Below are positions 53,251-64,000 of a stretch of DNA of 64,000 nt, piece after piece (position 1 is the stretch's first letter; each line of letters starts with the position of its first letter). The stretch spans positions 14,451,001 to 14,515,000 of the forward strand of contig OY727095.1 of assembly GCA_963402885.1 (NCBI GenBank). The letters run 5' to 3'. Both the position numbers and the translations under genes were made by a program. The notes beneath the pieces are model-generated. The model was given only the letters and a program-made list of their open reading frames with translations. It was not told the origin of the DNA and did not search any database. This stretch comes from Antedon bifida (lineage: Eukaryota; Echinodermata; Crinoidea; Comatulida; Antedonidae).

Positions 53251-54373
53251 TCTATATTATTAGTGAGAGAGTTTGTACGTCTGTCTGTTTGTTTGTTTGT
53301 TTGTTATACAAATTTTTGTTACTGCACATAATCTTACATATGGGGTATCAAAATGACCGCAATTGTACCGGGAATGTTCTAAGCTATATTTGAACGTCAT
53401 TCGCCATCTAGGATCCAAGTTAGGGGCCAAAATGTGGTGAAAATGGCCCACTTTTCCCCACTTTCGATGTTTGTTCATTATACAAATTTCTGTTTCTGCA
53501 TGTAACCATACATATGGGGTATCAAAATGATCGCAATTGTACCGGGAAGGTTTTAAACTACATTTCAAAAAGTCCGGGGATTTAGTGGGAGATGGGGATT
53601 GGGAGATAGGGTGTGAGAGTTGGGGTTCAGTGGATAGTGGGATTTTGCTTAGGCTAGGGGTAGTAGGCTATCAAATTGACCAGAATTGTGGTAGGAAATT
53701 GTTAAAGTATTAATTACTGGCAAGGGGTGGGGATGTAGGGCTTTTCACCATGACTGAAACTGTACTGGGAATGTTTTAAACTACATTTGAAAACTGCCAC
53801 TGAGGGATTATGGGTTGGAGTGATGGCTAACATTATTTGTACTGGAACCGTCCTAAACACATCACCCAGTATCTGGGGTGTGTTGGGAGGGAGGAGGGGG
53901 AGCGGAAATACTGGCGTAATAAAGTATATGATTGGAATTGTACTAGAAAAAATTACTACATTTTAATTGTCCTGAGGTAGAGTTAAGGTTTGTTAATTGT
54001 GGCTGGGATGGTAAGAGGAGAAAGAAGGCTGGGGGCCGCAATACCAAAATTAGATATTTTAATTATCAGCCAATATGACACCTATTCATTTACACAGTTT
54101 TCAACGTACTTAAACCATAGGCCTATCATAGCTATGTATACCACTCATTTTGAAGCTAAAGTTGAATTGAATTTGTCCTGGGAAAAATTTGTTTAAAAAA
54201 AAAAAGTGTGGGGTGTTATTGAAGAGGGGTGGGGTGTTATTGAAGAGGGGTGGGGTGTTATTGAAGAGGGGTGGGGGTTGGTGAGTATAGGGAGATACTG
54301 GCGTCGGGCGTTATGTACTGAGAAGGCTTTAAAATAATATTGAAACCCGCCCTGGGGTGGGTATAATTGCTTG
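53251..54373 (+). mobile_element. Helitron-like element, copy 2
   Basis: Starts TCTATATTATTAGTGAGAG directly after the CTAG of copy 1 and ends at CTTG (CTAG-like) after a CCCGCCCTGGGGTGGG hairpin. The interior has (TGTT)n, two diverged copies of ATATGGGGTATCAAAATGA and three units of ATTGAAGAGGGGTGGGGTGT. It is non-autonomous, with no Rep/helicase. Confidence 0.7.
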
Positions 54374-54387
54374 TCTATATATATATA

Positions 54388-55172
54388 TCTATATTATAAG
54401 TGAGAGAGTTTGTACGTCTGTTTGTTTGTTTGTTTGTTTGTTCGTTATACAAATTTTTCTTACTGTACGTAATCTTACATATGGGGTATCAAAATGACCG
54501 CAATTGTACCGGGAATGTTCTAAGCTATATTTGAACATCATCTGCCACCTAGGATCCAAGTTAGGGACCAAAATGTGGTCAAAACCCCCACTTTCGATGT
54601 TTGTTCGTTATACAAATTTCTGTTTCTGCACGTAACCATACATATGGGGTATCAAAATGATGGCAATTGGAGTGGGAGTGATGGCTAACATAATTTGTAC
54701 TGGTACCGTCTTCAAAACATCACCCGGTTTCTGGGGTGTGTTGGGAGGAGGAGCGAAAATACCGGCGTAATGAAGTAGCCTAGGCCTATATGATTGAATT
54801 GTACAACGAAAACTTACTAGGCCTACATTTGAACTGTCCAGGGGAGGAGGTAAGGTTTGTTGATTGTGGCTGCGATGAGAAAGAGAAAGAAGGCTGGGGG
54901 ACCGCAGTATCAACATTACATATTTTAATTATCAGCCAATATGACACCTACTCATTTACACAGTTTACAACGTACTTAAGCCATAGGCCTATCATAGCTA
55001 TGTATGCCCTCTCAATTTGAAGCTAAAGTTTAATTGAATTTATCCTTCACTGGGTCCTTCACTTAAGGGGTGGAGGTTGGTGCGTATACGGAGATACTGG
55101 CGTCGGGTGTTATGTACTGAGAAGGCTTTAAACTAATTTTGAAACCCGCCCTGGGGCGGGTATAATTGCTAG
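54388..55172 (+). mobile_element. Helitron-like element, copy 3
   Basis: Starts TCTATATTATAAGTGAGAG and ends CCCGCCCTGGGGCGGG, then TATAATTGCTAG followed by T. Shares its interior with copy 2 but is shorter. Head-to-tail behind copy 2 with only a short TA-rich spacer. Confidence 0.72.
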
Positions 55173-56129
55173 TATATTATATAATAAATTATTTCATTTA
55201 TTAAAACCACAAAATGTTTGTCAACTGTCAATGCATGTTACCATTTGTTAATCGGATGAAACTTATACATCAAAATCTCCTTTAGTATGAAGAGTGCTCT
55301 AAGTCTAAAAAATGTTTTACTGATTTATTATTACTGACTAATTAAGATAAAATAATTGTATAATGAAATTAAATTTCCTATCAGTTTTATTTTGTGCAAT
55401 GCACATGCCTTATGTGCACAATCTAACACACAAAACAAAACAATCCTTTGTAGTATACTGTATAATAATTATCAGCTAAGGCTGCGATGATGATATTGAA
55501 ATAAATGAATGAATGAAACTTTTAAGGCACAATAAATTAATGTCAATAAAAACAAAAAAGAAAAAGTATTTTTGACGGTGTAAATGGAAACTGAATTCAG
55601 ATTTACAGTTAGCCATAGTACAGCACCTACAATTATCCTACTTGACATATGAGGTAACCATAAGACAACATATAGTTGACAATTTTACCAGACAATTGAT
55701 ATCTGATAATAGATGACACATACTTGTCAGTACACATGCATTATCACAAATCACAAATCTGATAATGTAATAATAGTTAATGTACACAATTGTGACAAAT
55801 ACTGTATCATAAATGTATAGTGGCATTCATCCTCTGAGTTGAGGAAATTCAGATATGGCATGTACTGTACAAAGCAGCCACAGTGCATGGTCTACAGTAC
55901 CAAGTCATTCAACACACTGTGAGATGATCCCTTATTACACTTTTTAAAGAGTGTACCAATTTCTTTATCACACCATGGACCTATAAATTAGATAGGTCCA
56001 CTGTCATACTCATGTGCATTGCAAGTTCTCAAATTGTTAAAATAAATTTCAGTATTAAATAGAAAAGTTCAGTAGTTTTTTATGCATCACGTCAAACTTT
56101 ACAGTGCATTGTAGTTATTTGATGTATCA
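55173..56129. other. No gene recognised
   Basis: AT-rich. A short AAATAAATGAATGAATGAA stretch near 55,500 may be a LINE tail. No exon pattern. Confidence 0.5.
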
Positions 56130-56252
56130 TGAAAATGAAAGACCACAACGCTGTGTTTTCTGAAAACAAAAGACCACCACACTGTGTTTTCTGAAAATAA
56201 AAGACCACAACACTGTGTTTTTTGAAAATGAAAGACCACAACGCTGTGTTTG
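56130..56252 (+). repeat. 33-bp tandem repeat, about four units
   Basis: Units of GAAAAYRAAAGACCACMACR and CTGTGTTTTCT recur at about 56,132, 56,163, 56,197 and 56,230. The minus-strand frame over it (repeating FHFQKTQCCGLLF) is a by-product. Confidence 0.8.
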
Positions 56253-57144
56253 AATGCTTGTTGTGAGATCAGAGAAGCCCCATGGAAGGCCTGTTTGTTA
56301 TGTGGTGACACAAGTATAGAAACGTCACTCAGTTCTGATTGGTTGGTTAAAAAGCTTATATTTTTTCTCCATTCATACAAAGTAAAACAAACCTGATTCG
56401 ACCAACGAGATGGATGGCTCGGTGTATTGATGAGGGTATAGCTGCAGGGTCGACGCTTGTCAATTTTTTGTTCTACTTTTTTTGTGGGTTTAAAAAAAAT
56501 GTTAACCCCGGTCTCCTCAATGAGTCGAGCATGAACGTTAAAACATCCTCATCATCCATGTGTTTACGTTCGTCTGAGGACCCAAGTACAGACAGTCGTA
56601 CAAAACAAGAAATAAGGCCATGTCCCAACTTGGCTGAGAGTCATTGGCCAACTAGTTCTACTTAACCTGGCTGGGCTAGTCTACTATTTTAGGTCTAGGC
56701 TTAGCCTAACTAGCTAGAGTAGGAGGGGCCAGCCTAGCCTAAAGCTAGGAAAAAAAAAATCAGACAGAAAATGTGGAGTTGTTTACCTATATTTCACTAA
56801 TACAAATCTAACAAGCAATAGTCAACAAAACATTGATAATAAGTTACAAAGTATCATTTTAAAGTTAATATTGTGCCATAAAAAGGGTTATTTGATTGTC
56901 AATTGGCTGTGTTTACAAAGGGCTGTCACACGCGATGATACTAGAAGATAGAGCAGCAGCTGGAAGGATGACAGCACATGTTTTTCTACTGTATTTTAGT
57001 AACCAAAATGGTTGACATTTTTCGGGGAAAAGAATCATCAAAAACAGAAGTGAATCTCTCTCTCCAATTATTACACATTATTTAGGCCCACTATTAAATA
57101 TTGTTTTTATTAAGGGTATTGCTAAACTGCGCAAACACTGCGCA
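56253..57144. other. No gene recognised
   Basis: Includes a plus-strand 83-codon frame at 56,414-56,665 with a Ser/Thr-rich end and no family pattern. I do not support it as a gene. Confidence 0.45.
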
Positions 57145-57868
57145 AACACTGCAAACAACAAAAAAAGCTGCGCAAACCTCCTTCAAAACAATTATTATTG
57201 ATTAGAACACAACTAGAACTATATAGGGAGACAATTTATGAGAAAAAAAATTTGAAATTCCTTTAAGTTTGTCTTTTTTTGGGTGAAAAACTTCAATTTT
57301 TGGGAAAATCACTGATTTCACAAAGCAAACAACAAAAAAAGCTGCGCAAACCTCCTTCAAAACAATTAATATTGATAGAACACAACTAGAACTATATAGG
57401 GAGACAATTTATGGGAAAAAAAATTTGAAATTCCTTTATTGTTTGCCTTTTTTTTGGGTGAAAAACTTCAATTTTTGGGAAAATTACTGATTTCACAGCG
57501 CAAAAAACAAAAAAAGTTGCGCAAACCTCCTTTAAATCAATTAATATTGATTAAAACACAACTAGACCTATATAGGGAGACAATTTATGGGGAAAAAAAT
57601 TTGAAATTCCTTTAAGTTTGCCTTTATTTGGGTGAAAAACTTCAATTTTTGGGAAAATTACTGATTTCACAGCGCAAACCCCCCAAAAAAGCTGTGCAAA
57701 CCTCCTTCAAACCAATTAATATTTATTAGAACACAACTATAACTATATAGGGAGACAATTTATGGGAAAAAAAATTTGAAATTCCTTTAAGTTTGCCTTT
57801 TTTTGGGTGAAAAACTTCAATTTTTAGGAAAATTACTGATTTCACAGCGCAAACCCCAAAAAAAAGCC
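57145..57868 (+). repeat. ~175-bp tandem array, four units
   Basis: Units carry GCTGCGCAAACCTCCTTCAA, ACTATATAGGGAGACAATTT, GAAATTCCTTTAAGTTTG and TTGGGTGAAAAACTTCAATT. Starts are at about 57,167, 57,341, 57,516 and 57,691. They differ mostly by single bases. Confidence 0.9.
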
Positions 57869-58854
57869 GCTGTAATTATGGATTCTGGCCAATCAACGAC
57901 ATGATTGAAATGACGTCATCTATCAACAACTTTTTTTTGTGTCCGTCGAGTAGTCAAAGACGACAATAAATACGAGTGCCGTAGTAGCCCTAGCCTAGTT
58001 TTGCAACTTCTTTTTATTCAGAAATACAAACACCTACGACGTGACTTATTGTTCGTATAAGGATAGTGAAAAGAAAATATACATTTTAGTACGTTATTAG
58101 GCAACAAGTCCCTCTAAAACTTAGGTCTGTGTGTGCTAGGCCTACTGACAGTCAGTCACATCCAGGCCAGCAGTGACTGTAATAACATGCATTAGCCTCG
58201 AGGCCTACACGCACCTACTTTCCACCACTCTGTTCGCGAACTCTGGGCGCTGTGTAAATGGGAAAAGCCACGCGGTTTTTCGCTTACAATTACTGCTTAC
58301 CGTTACCGCTCGTCTGTGTAAATTGGCCTTTCACTCTACACCCCACGCGTGGCGAACGTCCCTTGCCGGCCCTACGAAAGCAATACATGCGCAGTGTAAC
58401 TAAAATGAACTAACTTTTTTCTGCGGGGCCGGATAATTCATAGTCAGAGTCGGCAAATGATGTAAAATCACGAATTTTCTTTGTAAAATAAATTTGAAAA
58501 TACACTGGAAACGGCGGGATTATTAGCTATTTTATGATACGATCTTGCTATTTAGTAATAAAGGTGACATTTCCCTGCTGGCTATACTACAGAAAAGGCA
58601 AAAAATCATCATATGGGCTAGGCCTATGCCTAGTAGGCTCTCTGGTTTGAAAGGGCACTTCAGGAAAAGGGGGTTCGTTCGAACCCTACGAACCCCCCTG
58701 GCTACGGGCTTGGGACCGATCCAATGCAGTTGACGTCTGTTCTCTAACTAATATATTAATAACAACAGCAAGTTGTGAAGACTCCCTCCCTGCCTACTAC
58801 TACTAGTACTACTCTACTACCTAGGGTTAAAAGCCTAGGCTAGTAGGCCTTTGG
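57869..58854. other. No gene recognised
   Basis: Somewhat higher GC. Short plus-strand frames at 58,173-58,403 and 58,545-58,733 have no family pattern. Confidence 0.45.
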
Positions 58855-59693
58855 GAGCTAATGCAGTTTCGTACCCACCTCTTAAAATTACTCAAAATTG
58901 TTTCAATACTTTATCTAACCTACTCACGAGTTGTCTACAATATTCTGCAAGCATAAAATGGTAAAATATCGATAATTTTGTATTTATAAATATTTTTAAT
59001 CAATTAATAATTGAGCACCCTTCAGAAATCCATCGCCAGCTTAGCTTCGCGAAAATCGTCGCTAGGCATGTCGAAAAAAGTATGGAGGCCTTATAGGGCA
59101 TCGATCTATAGCGGACGCTGTAATGGTCTTATTATAATATATGGCTATAACAAATATGTTCCTCATGAAACGAATTTTAAGTTTTTTCATAAAGAAATAT
59201 TTTGTGTTTAATTATGTTGTTAATTTTTAGAAATTCTTTTTATTTTGAGTGTTGTGTGTTATTGTTTTGTCAAATTATATTTTTGTGAGGGTCCCTAATG
59301 ATCAGCTTCGGCTGGATGGACGACCACCTGTACATTACATTTCAATAAATTATATCTTTCTGTTTTTGTTGGATTTCTTATTTCCAAGTATTTAATAAAG
59401 AGGTCTTTCATTTTCAAAGGTGAATAAAAAATTACAGCGTCCTCTATAGATCGATGCCCTATGAGGCCTCCGTACTTTTATCGGCAGGCCTAGCAATGAT
59501 TTTCGCGAAGCTAAGCTGGCGATGTATTTCTGAAGGGTGCTCAGTATTAATTGATTAAAAATAGTTATTTTTAAAAAAATATCGATTTTTTACAATTTTA
59601 TGATTGCATGCAGGATGATGTAGACAACTCGTGAGTAGGTTGGCTGCAGATTTTGAGTAATTTTAAGGGGTGGGTACGAAACTGCATTAGCGC
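58855..59693. mobile_element. Foldback element 2
   Basis: The left arm (58,855 to about 59,130) starts GAGCTAATGCAGTTTCGTAC. The right arm (about 59,435-59,693) ends GTACGAAACTGCATTAGCGC. The arms pair through CACGAGTTGTCTACA, TCAATTAATA, GCACCCTTCAGAAATCCATC, AGCTTAGCTTCGCGAAAAT and GGGCATCGATCTATAG blocks. The loop of about 0.3 kb contains a LINE 3' tail. The end motif GGCGCTA...GTTTCGYACC is shared with foldback element 1. Confidence 0.8.
59222..59345 (+). mobile_element. LINE 3'-end fragment in the foldback loop
   Basis: GTGAGGGTCCCTAATGATCA, GCTTCGGCTGGATGGACGAC and TTTCAATAAATTATATC. Relative of the minus-strand piece at 10,660-10,760. Confidence 0.55.
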
Positions 59694-59699
59694 CGGCCT

Positions 59700-59871
59700 T
59701 TGTTAGCTAGAGCATGGCTAGAGGTAGGGCCTGCCCCAGCTAGTAGGCCTAGGCCTACTAGGCTACTACTACTACTAGGCAATGTCTCCCTACCTAGGCC
59801 TAGTAGCCTAGCCTAGGCCTAGCAAAATGGGAAGCCCTAGCAATTATATAGAGTATTAGGCCTAGGCCTAG
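59700..59871. repeat. Dense AGGCCTA palindrome tract
   Basis: About ten occurrences of TAGGCCTA/CTAGGCCTAG-type words in 170 bp, together with (CTA)n runs. Similar but thinner tracts lie at 11,160-11,255, 13,102-13,205 and 56,680-56,750. Confidence 0.7.
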
Positions 59872-61340
59872 CCTAGGATACAAATATAAGATTCAAAAAA
59901 TTAAAAGAAGAAAGACCTGACATTAAACCAACACAGTATAAAGAATTCCGTATATGATATGGTATGATAATATTATGAAACAAAAACTTACTTCTTGTGT
60001 TTAACATTCTTCAAGGATATTCATGCGAGTGGTTGTTTTGTTGGGGTGATTAAACTTTATTTTTTATAGAGGGCGCAATCACCATTTGTGTACGTAACAC
60101 ATTATCGCTGTGTGTAATATCGAAGAACTTTATTAATATTAATTACTCTCTGGATTGGTGAAATGGATATTATTATTCCTATTCCTATAATAATACAATG
60201 AATTTTTTTTAATAGCTAAGCACGTACATTTTGATATAATGATCTCCTCGATGTTAAAATCTACACCTTCCAAACAAACACACTATCCTTACAAATAAAC
60301 AAATAAGTTTTTCATTCATTAGTATTTATTAACAAAAATGAGATAAAATAATGTTGCAAACAACCAACTATACTAGATAAAACTATGAATTATTATATGA
60401 ATTTATGTAGAAGAATGTTACATAAGAATCAAAGCATGATTAAAGTAGAAATATACATTCATAAAGGAATTATATGTGTATATTAACAATTTATACTTAA
60501 ATTTAATGTGTATAAAATATAATACCATAAGAAAATTATAATTATGTTCATGTGAAAAGAAAGTGTTAAAGAAATGCTATGAACATGTTTGAAGTATAAC
60601 ATATTGGTAATTGGTATTAATTAAAAATTATAATTATTTTGTTATGGATATTTGAGTTGAAATACTTGTATATAGTTATGAAAATATAATTTTGTTTTAT
60701 AATTATAATTATTATTATATCTTAATGTATGTATAAGAAAAACTTACATCTGTATTAATTGAGTAGAGTAGAGAAACAAATATTAATGAAAATTGTGCAT
60801 ATTATATAAAGATAAATATTATTTACAAAAATATGAATTTTTATAAGAAATAAAAGTTGGTAAAATCCCCACAAAAGAGAAAAAAAAAAAAAAAAAAACA
60901 AATATATAAGCATTACAAGCAGCATAAACACTGAATTGAGCTTTAATTGACAAAATTTAATTAAAAGTGAAAAAACTTTTCAAATCATTTCAACAAACAG
61001 ATATCATAAAATGTATTCATAAAAAATATAATTTAGTACAAAAAAATGTAACACTATAAACAATTCATCAATCAATAATTTAGATTTAAGAATTGTTTGT
61101 TTAACAACCGGATCAAATAAGGAACAGTGCTAGAGAAGTGGTGTTTAGTAGCACAGTGAGATTCAACAAAGTTGTGTCTATGTCTAGTGTGGTAAGGGGA
61201 AGGATTAGAGGGCGCAAGGATTTAATTATTTACTTCCTTGTACCTGGTCTCATTTGCATAATATGCAATAATTACAAAAAACAAAACAGAACACATATTA
61301 TGTTTTTGTAATTCTGCACAAAAAAACATAAATTAATTAA
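59872..61340 (+). repeat. Dispersed repeat, long copy of the 13.2-14.2 kb sequence
   Basis: Collinear with 13,205-14,160 at both ends, with extra AT-rich sequence in the middle (about 60,330-60,900, including an A run near 60,880). No coding pattern. Confidence 0.8.
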
Positions 61341-61364
61341 CAAACTATATAATTAACTTAGAAA

Positions 61365-61604
61365 GAATAAAATATTAATGTGAATTGAATTATTATATTT
61401 ATTGTAGGCCTATTAAGTACAGTAGGCCACACTTTAACTAAGAGAGAACAAAATATTAATGTGAATTGAATTATTATATTTATTGTTAGGCCTATTAAGT
61501 ACAGTAGGCCACACTTTAACTAAGAGAGAACAAAATATTAATGTGAATTGAATTATTATATTTATTGTTAGGCCTATTAAGTACAGTAGGCCACACTTTA
61601 ACTA
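61365..61604 (+). repeat. ~81-bp tandem repeat, three units
   Basis: AAAATATTAATGTGAATTGA then TTAGGCCTATTAAGTACAGT and AGGCCACACTTTAACTAA. Units start at about 61,369, 61,450 and 61,532 and are nearly identical. Confidence 0.9.
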
Positions 61605-61690
61605 AAATGCAGCATGAAGGATGAAAACACAGACTGACAATTGCACATCATTAATATAATAACATCATTATCAATTTGGTCATTTTTGGT

Positions 61691-61897
61691 AAAAATTCCT
61701 GTACTATAAATACAGTGATTCCTACAGCTTTTAGATTTATCCACAACAAATTGTGTTGTTAAAATCCCTGTACCATAAATACAGTGATTCCTACAGCTTT
61801 TAGATTTATCCACAACAAATTGTGTTGTTAAAATCCCTGTACCATAAATACAGTGATTCCTACAGCTTTTGGATTTATCCACAACAAATTGTGTTGT
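61691..61897 (-). repeat. 69-bp tandem repeat, three units
   Basis: Units contain ATACAGTGATTCCTACAGCT and ATCCACAACAAATTGTGTTG. The period is a multiple of three, so the minus-strand frame 61,598-61,933 stays open and repeats 23 residues (TTQFVVDKSKSCRNHC and onward). No family pattern, so it is treated as non-coding. Confidence 0.85.
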
Positions 61898-62159
61898 TGA
61901 GTGGAAAATATTATTGTCTTGGTCACAATACACTTAGATTGTCATGGTCTAATTATTACATGATTTCTTGATTTAAAATACAACTTAGCATCATTAATCA
62001 TAACTACCGTAGTTATTAATACAAACAAATAGCAACATTATTATCATCAGTATCATTTTATCCCCATCAAACACCTATTTGCTGCTGTCATACCCCATCC
62101 CCTTATAAATTTGATTAAAAAAAATGTTTTTCATTTATCAAATTATTATTTTACTTTAA

Positions 62160-62677
62160 AGACGTACTGTCCCCTGAAAAAAATAATTCTTAACAATTTT
62201 CTTTTAATATGCAACTTTAATGTCACATAATAGTTATCCATTTTGACCAAAAATTGGATAGAAAAAAATGTATTTACCTGAAGAAACTGTAATTTAAAGC
62301 AAAAAATAGTCAAATTGGTCTGATTTAATAATAATAATAATATCCTGGATTTATATAGCGCCTAATGTTGTGAAACCTTATTATCCCAGTCATTTTTTGG
62401 ATCAAACACGTATGGAAACATACTCCCATGATGCAGCTAGTAATCAGCGCAAAGTTGTGTCTTGATCTAACCGGGTTCCCATTTATACACCTGGATGGAG
62501 AGAGGCAAACGTAAGTAAAGTATCTTGCCTAAGGATACAAGCAATGCAGCGAGAGTTGGATTCGAACCTCGATCTCCAGTCAGTAGTCGAACGTCCAACA
62601 CACTGCGCCACACGCCCTTCACACTGTGCCACATTTAATTAATCTTCATTTTTCATGTTTTTGGGGACAATACATCT
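62160..62677. mobile_element. TTAA-flanked MITE, copy 2, interrupted by a SINE
   Basis: TTAA at 62,156-62,159 and 62,678-62,681. Ends are AGACGTACTGTCCCC and GGGGACAATACATCT. The left part (to about 62,322) matches copy 1 at 47,681-47,870. The right part resumes at CTTCATTTTTCATG after the SINE. Confidence 0.8.
62324..62636 (-). mobile_element. tRNA-derived SINE
   Basis: Read on the minus strand, an A-box-like TGGCGCAGTGTG lies at 62,610-62,599 and a perfect B-box GGTTCGAATCC at 62,568-62,558. A tRNA-unrelated body follows. The 3' end is GGCGCTATATAAATCCAGGA and (ATT)n. The first part resembles a tRNA but has an unpaired acceptor region, so it is a SINE head and not a tRNA gene. Its 3' end resembles those of the L2-like LINEs in this window. 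Confidence 0.82.
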
Positions 62678-62936
62678 TTAACATGTTTATAGCTGCAATA
62701 TACACTTTGAAACAATAAGATTGTAGGGGCATCTCTAACTGTCCTGTCCACAACTAAATACTGTATCAATATTTGAAAAAACTCCACTTTTTGTTCCCAT
62801 ATCCTACCCATCAAAATGTGTATGCTAATTATGTAACTTTAGATATCTAAACTGTAATCATATAAAAATAGTAAGCATGTCTGTCTGTCCATTTTCAAAT
62901 AGTAAGAGCAATTGGTTTTCAATATGACAAATAAAT

Positions 62937-64000
62937 GAGTACACAATTGACAACTGAGTTACAGCTTCAATATGTTGACAACTGTCTACTACAGCATTGA
63001 GTACACAATTGACAACTGAGTTACAGCTTCAATATGTTGACAACTGTCTACTACAGCATTGAGTACACAATTGACAACTGAGTTACAGCTTCAATATGTT
63101 GACAACTGTCTACTACAGCATTGAGTAGACAATTGACAACTGAGTTACAGCTTCAATATGTTGACAACTGTTTACTACAGCATTGAGTACACAATTGACA
63201 ACTGAGTTACAGCTTCAATATGTTGACAACTGTCTACTACAGCATTGAGTACACAATTGACAACTGAGTTACAGCTTCAATATGTTGACAACTGTCTACT
63301 ACAGCATTGAGTACACAATTAACAACTGGGTTACAGCTTCAATATGTTGACAACTGTCTACTACAGCATTGAGTACACAATTGACAACTGAGTTACAGCT
63401 TCAATATGTTGACAACTGTCTACTACAGCATTGAGTACACAATTGACAACTGAGTTACAGCTTCAATATGTTGACAACTGTCTACTACAGCATTGAGTAC
63501 ACAATTGACAACTGAGTTACAGCTTCAATATGTAGACAACTGTCTACTACAGCATTGAGTACACAATTGACAACTGAGTTACAGCTTCAATATGTTGACA
63601 ACTGTCTACTACAGCATTGAGTACACAATTGACAACTGAGTTACAGCTTCAATATGTAGACAACTGTCTACTACAGCATTGAGTACACAATTGACAACTG
63701 AGTTACAGCTTCAATATGACAACTGTCTACTACAGCATTGAGTACACAATTGACAACTGAGTTACAGCTTCAATATGTAGACAACTGTCTACTACAGCAT
63801 TGAGTATACAATTGACAACTGAGTTACAGCTTCAATATGTTGACAACTGTCTACTACAGCATTGAGTACACAATTGACAACTGAGTTACAGCTTCAATAT
63901 GTTGACAACTGTCTACTACAGCATTGAGTACACAATTGACAACTGAGTTACAGCTTCAATATGTTGACAACTGTTTACTACAGCATTGAGTACACAATTG
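62937..64000 (+). repeat. 62-bp satellite array, about 17 units, runs off the window
   Basis: The unit begins GAGTACACAATTGACAACTG and ends CTACTACAGCATT, with starts at 62,937, 62,999, 63,061, 63,123 and so on. Variants include TGTTGACAACTG against TGTAGACAACTG, and one unit missing a few bases near 63,715. Each unit has two TTGACAACTG-type words. Confidence 0.95.

Noticed and set aside
53260-53568. Minus-strand frame with repeated RYNCGHFDTPYVRL segments
   Set aside because: It lies in the tandemly repeated part of the Helitron-like elements and recurs with each copy, so it is non-coding repetition.
56414-56665. 83-codon plus-strand frame with a Ser/Thr-rich end
   Set aside because: No family pattern, no splice support and no upstream or downstream partner exon.
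62550-62636. A tRNA gene with a perfect B-box
   Set aside because: The region lacks a proper acceptor stem, is followed by a SINE body and an (ATT)n tail, and is inserted in a MITE.
62937-64000. CRISPR-like regular repeats
   Set aside because: There are no unique spacers; the whole 62-bp unit is repeated. The DNA is eukaryotic and no cas genes are present.

Overview
This is 64 kb of AT-rich animal nuclear DNA. Genes have introns, there are no operons, and most of the window is transposable elements in several states of decay. The many AGGCCTA-type palindromes, the mix of L2/CR1-like LINEs, BEL/Pao and copia fossils, Helitrons and MITEs, and a Roc-COR/death-fold gene together suggest a marine invertebrate deuterostome, most likely an echinoderm. 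That assignment is an inference from style, not from a marker gene.

One host gene is well supported. It lies on the minus strand from about 35.9 kb down to 15.5 kb in at least 22 exons. The splice sites and codon phases agree across the whole chain, which encodes about 1,005 residues. In protein order it has a Roc GTPase domain (P-loop GQEGVGKT, DxxGQ motif, THKG in place of THxD) with a His/Asp-rich repeat insert, a COR domain, a Cys-containing module, a run of very short lysine/arginine- or acid-rich exons that all split codons after the first base, and a death-effector-like domain near the C terminus. The N-terminal exon(s) were not found. Two of the basic micro-exons lie in a 1.06-kb block that is tandemly duplicated (20.57-22.66 kb). 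A 3.6-kb L2-like LINE sits in the intron at 23.4-27.0 kb.

Region by region: 0-15 kb has a hairpin repeat, a LINE with a TTAA MITE in its 3' part, a 1.6-kb TIR element, a two-copy repeat family with an 88-bp array, a 1.85-kb foldback element, and a 1-kb sequence repeated near 60 kb. 15.5-36 kb is the Roc-COR-DED gene with intronic elements. 38.6-52 kb is a nest: a copia-type fossil holds a BEL/Pao fossil whose 3' LTR holds a 3.25-kb foldback transposon, which itself holds a small TTAA MITE. 52-55.2 kb has Helitron-like copies in head-to-tail order. 55-64 kb has tandem arrays, a second foldback element, a MITE interrupted by a tRNA-derived SINE, and a 62-bp satellite that runs off the window end.

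No CRISPR array, rRNA or functional tRNA gene was seen. The only coding sequence that looks intact and host-like is the Roc-COR-DED gene. A possible short first exon on the plus strand at 33.0 kb is a weak candidate for a second gene.
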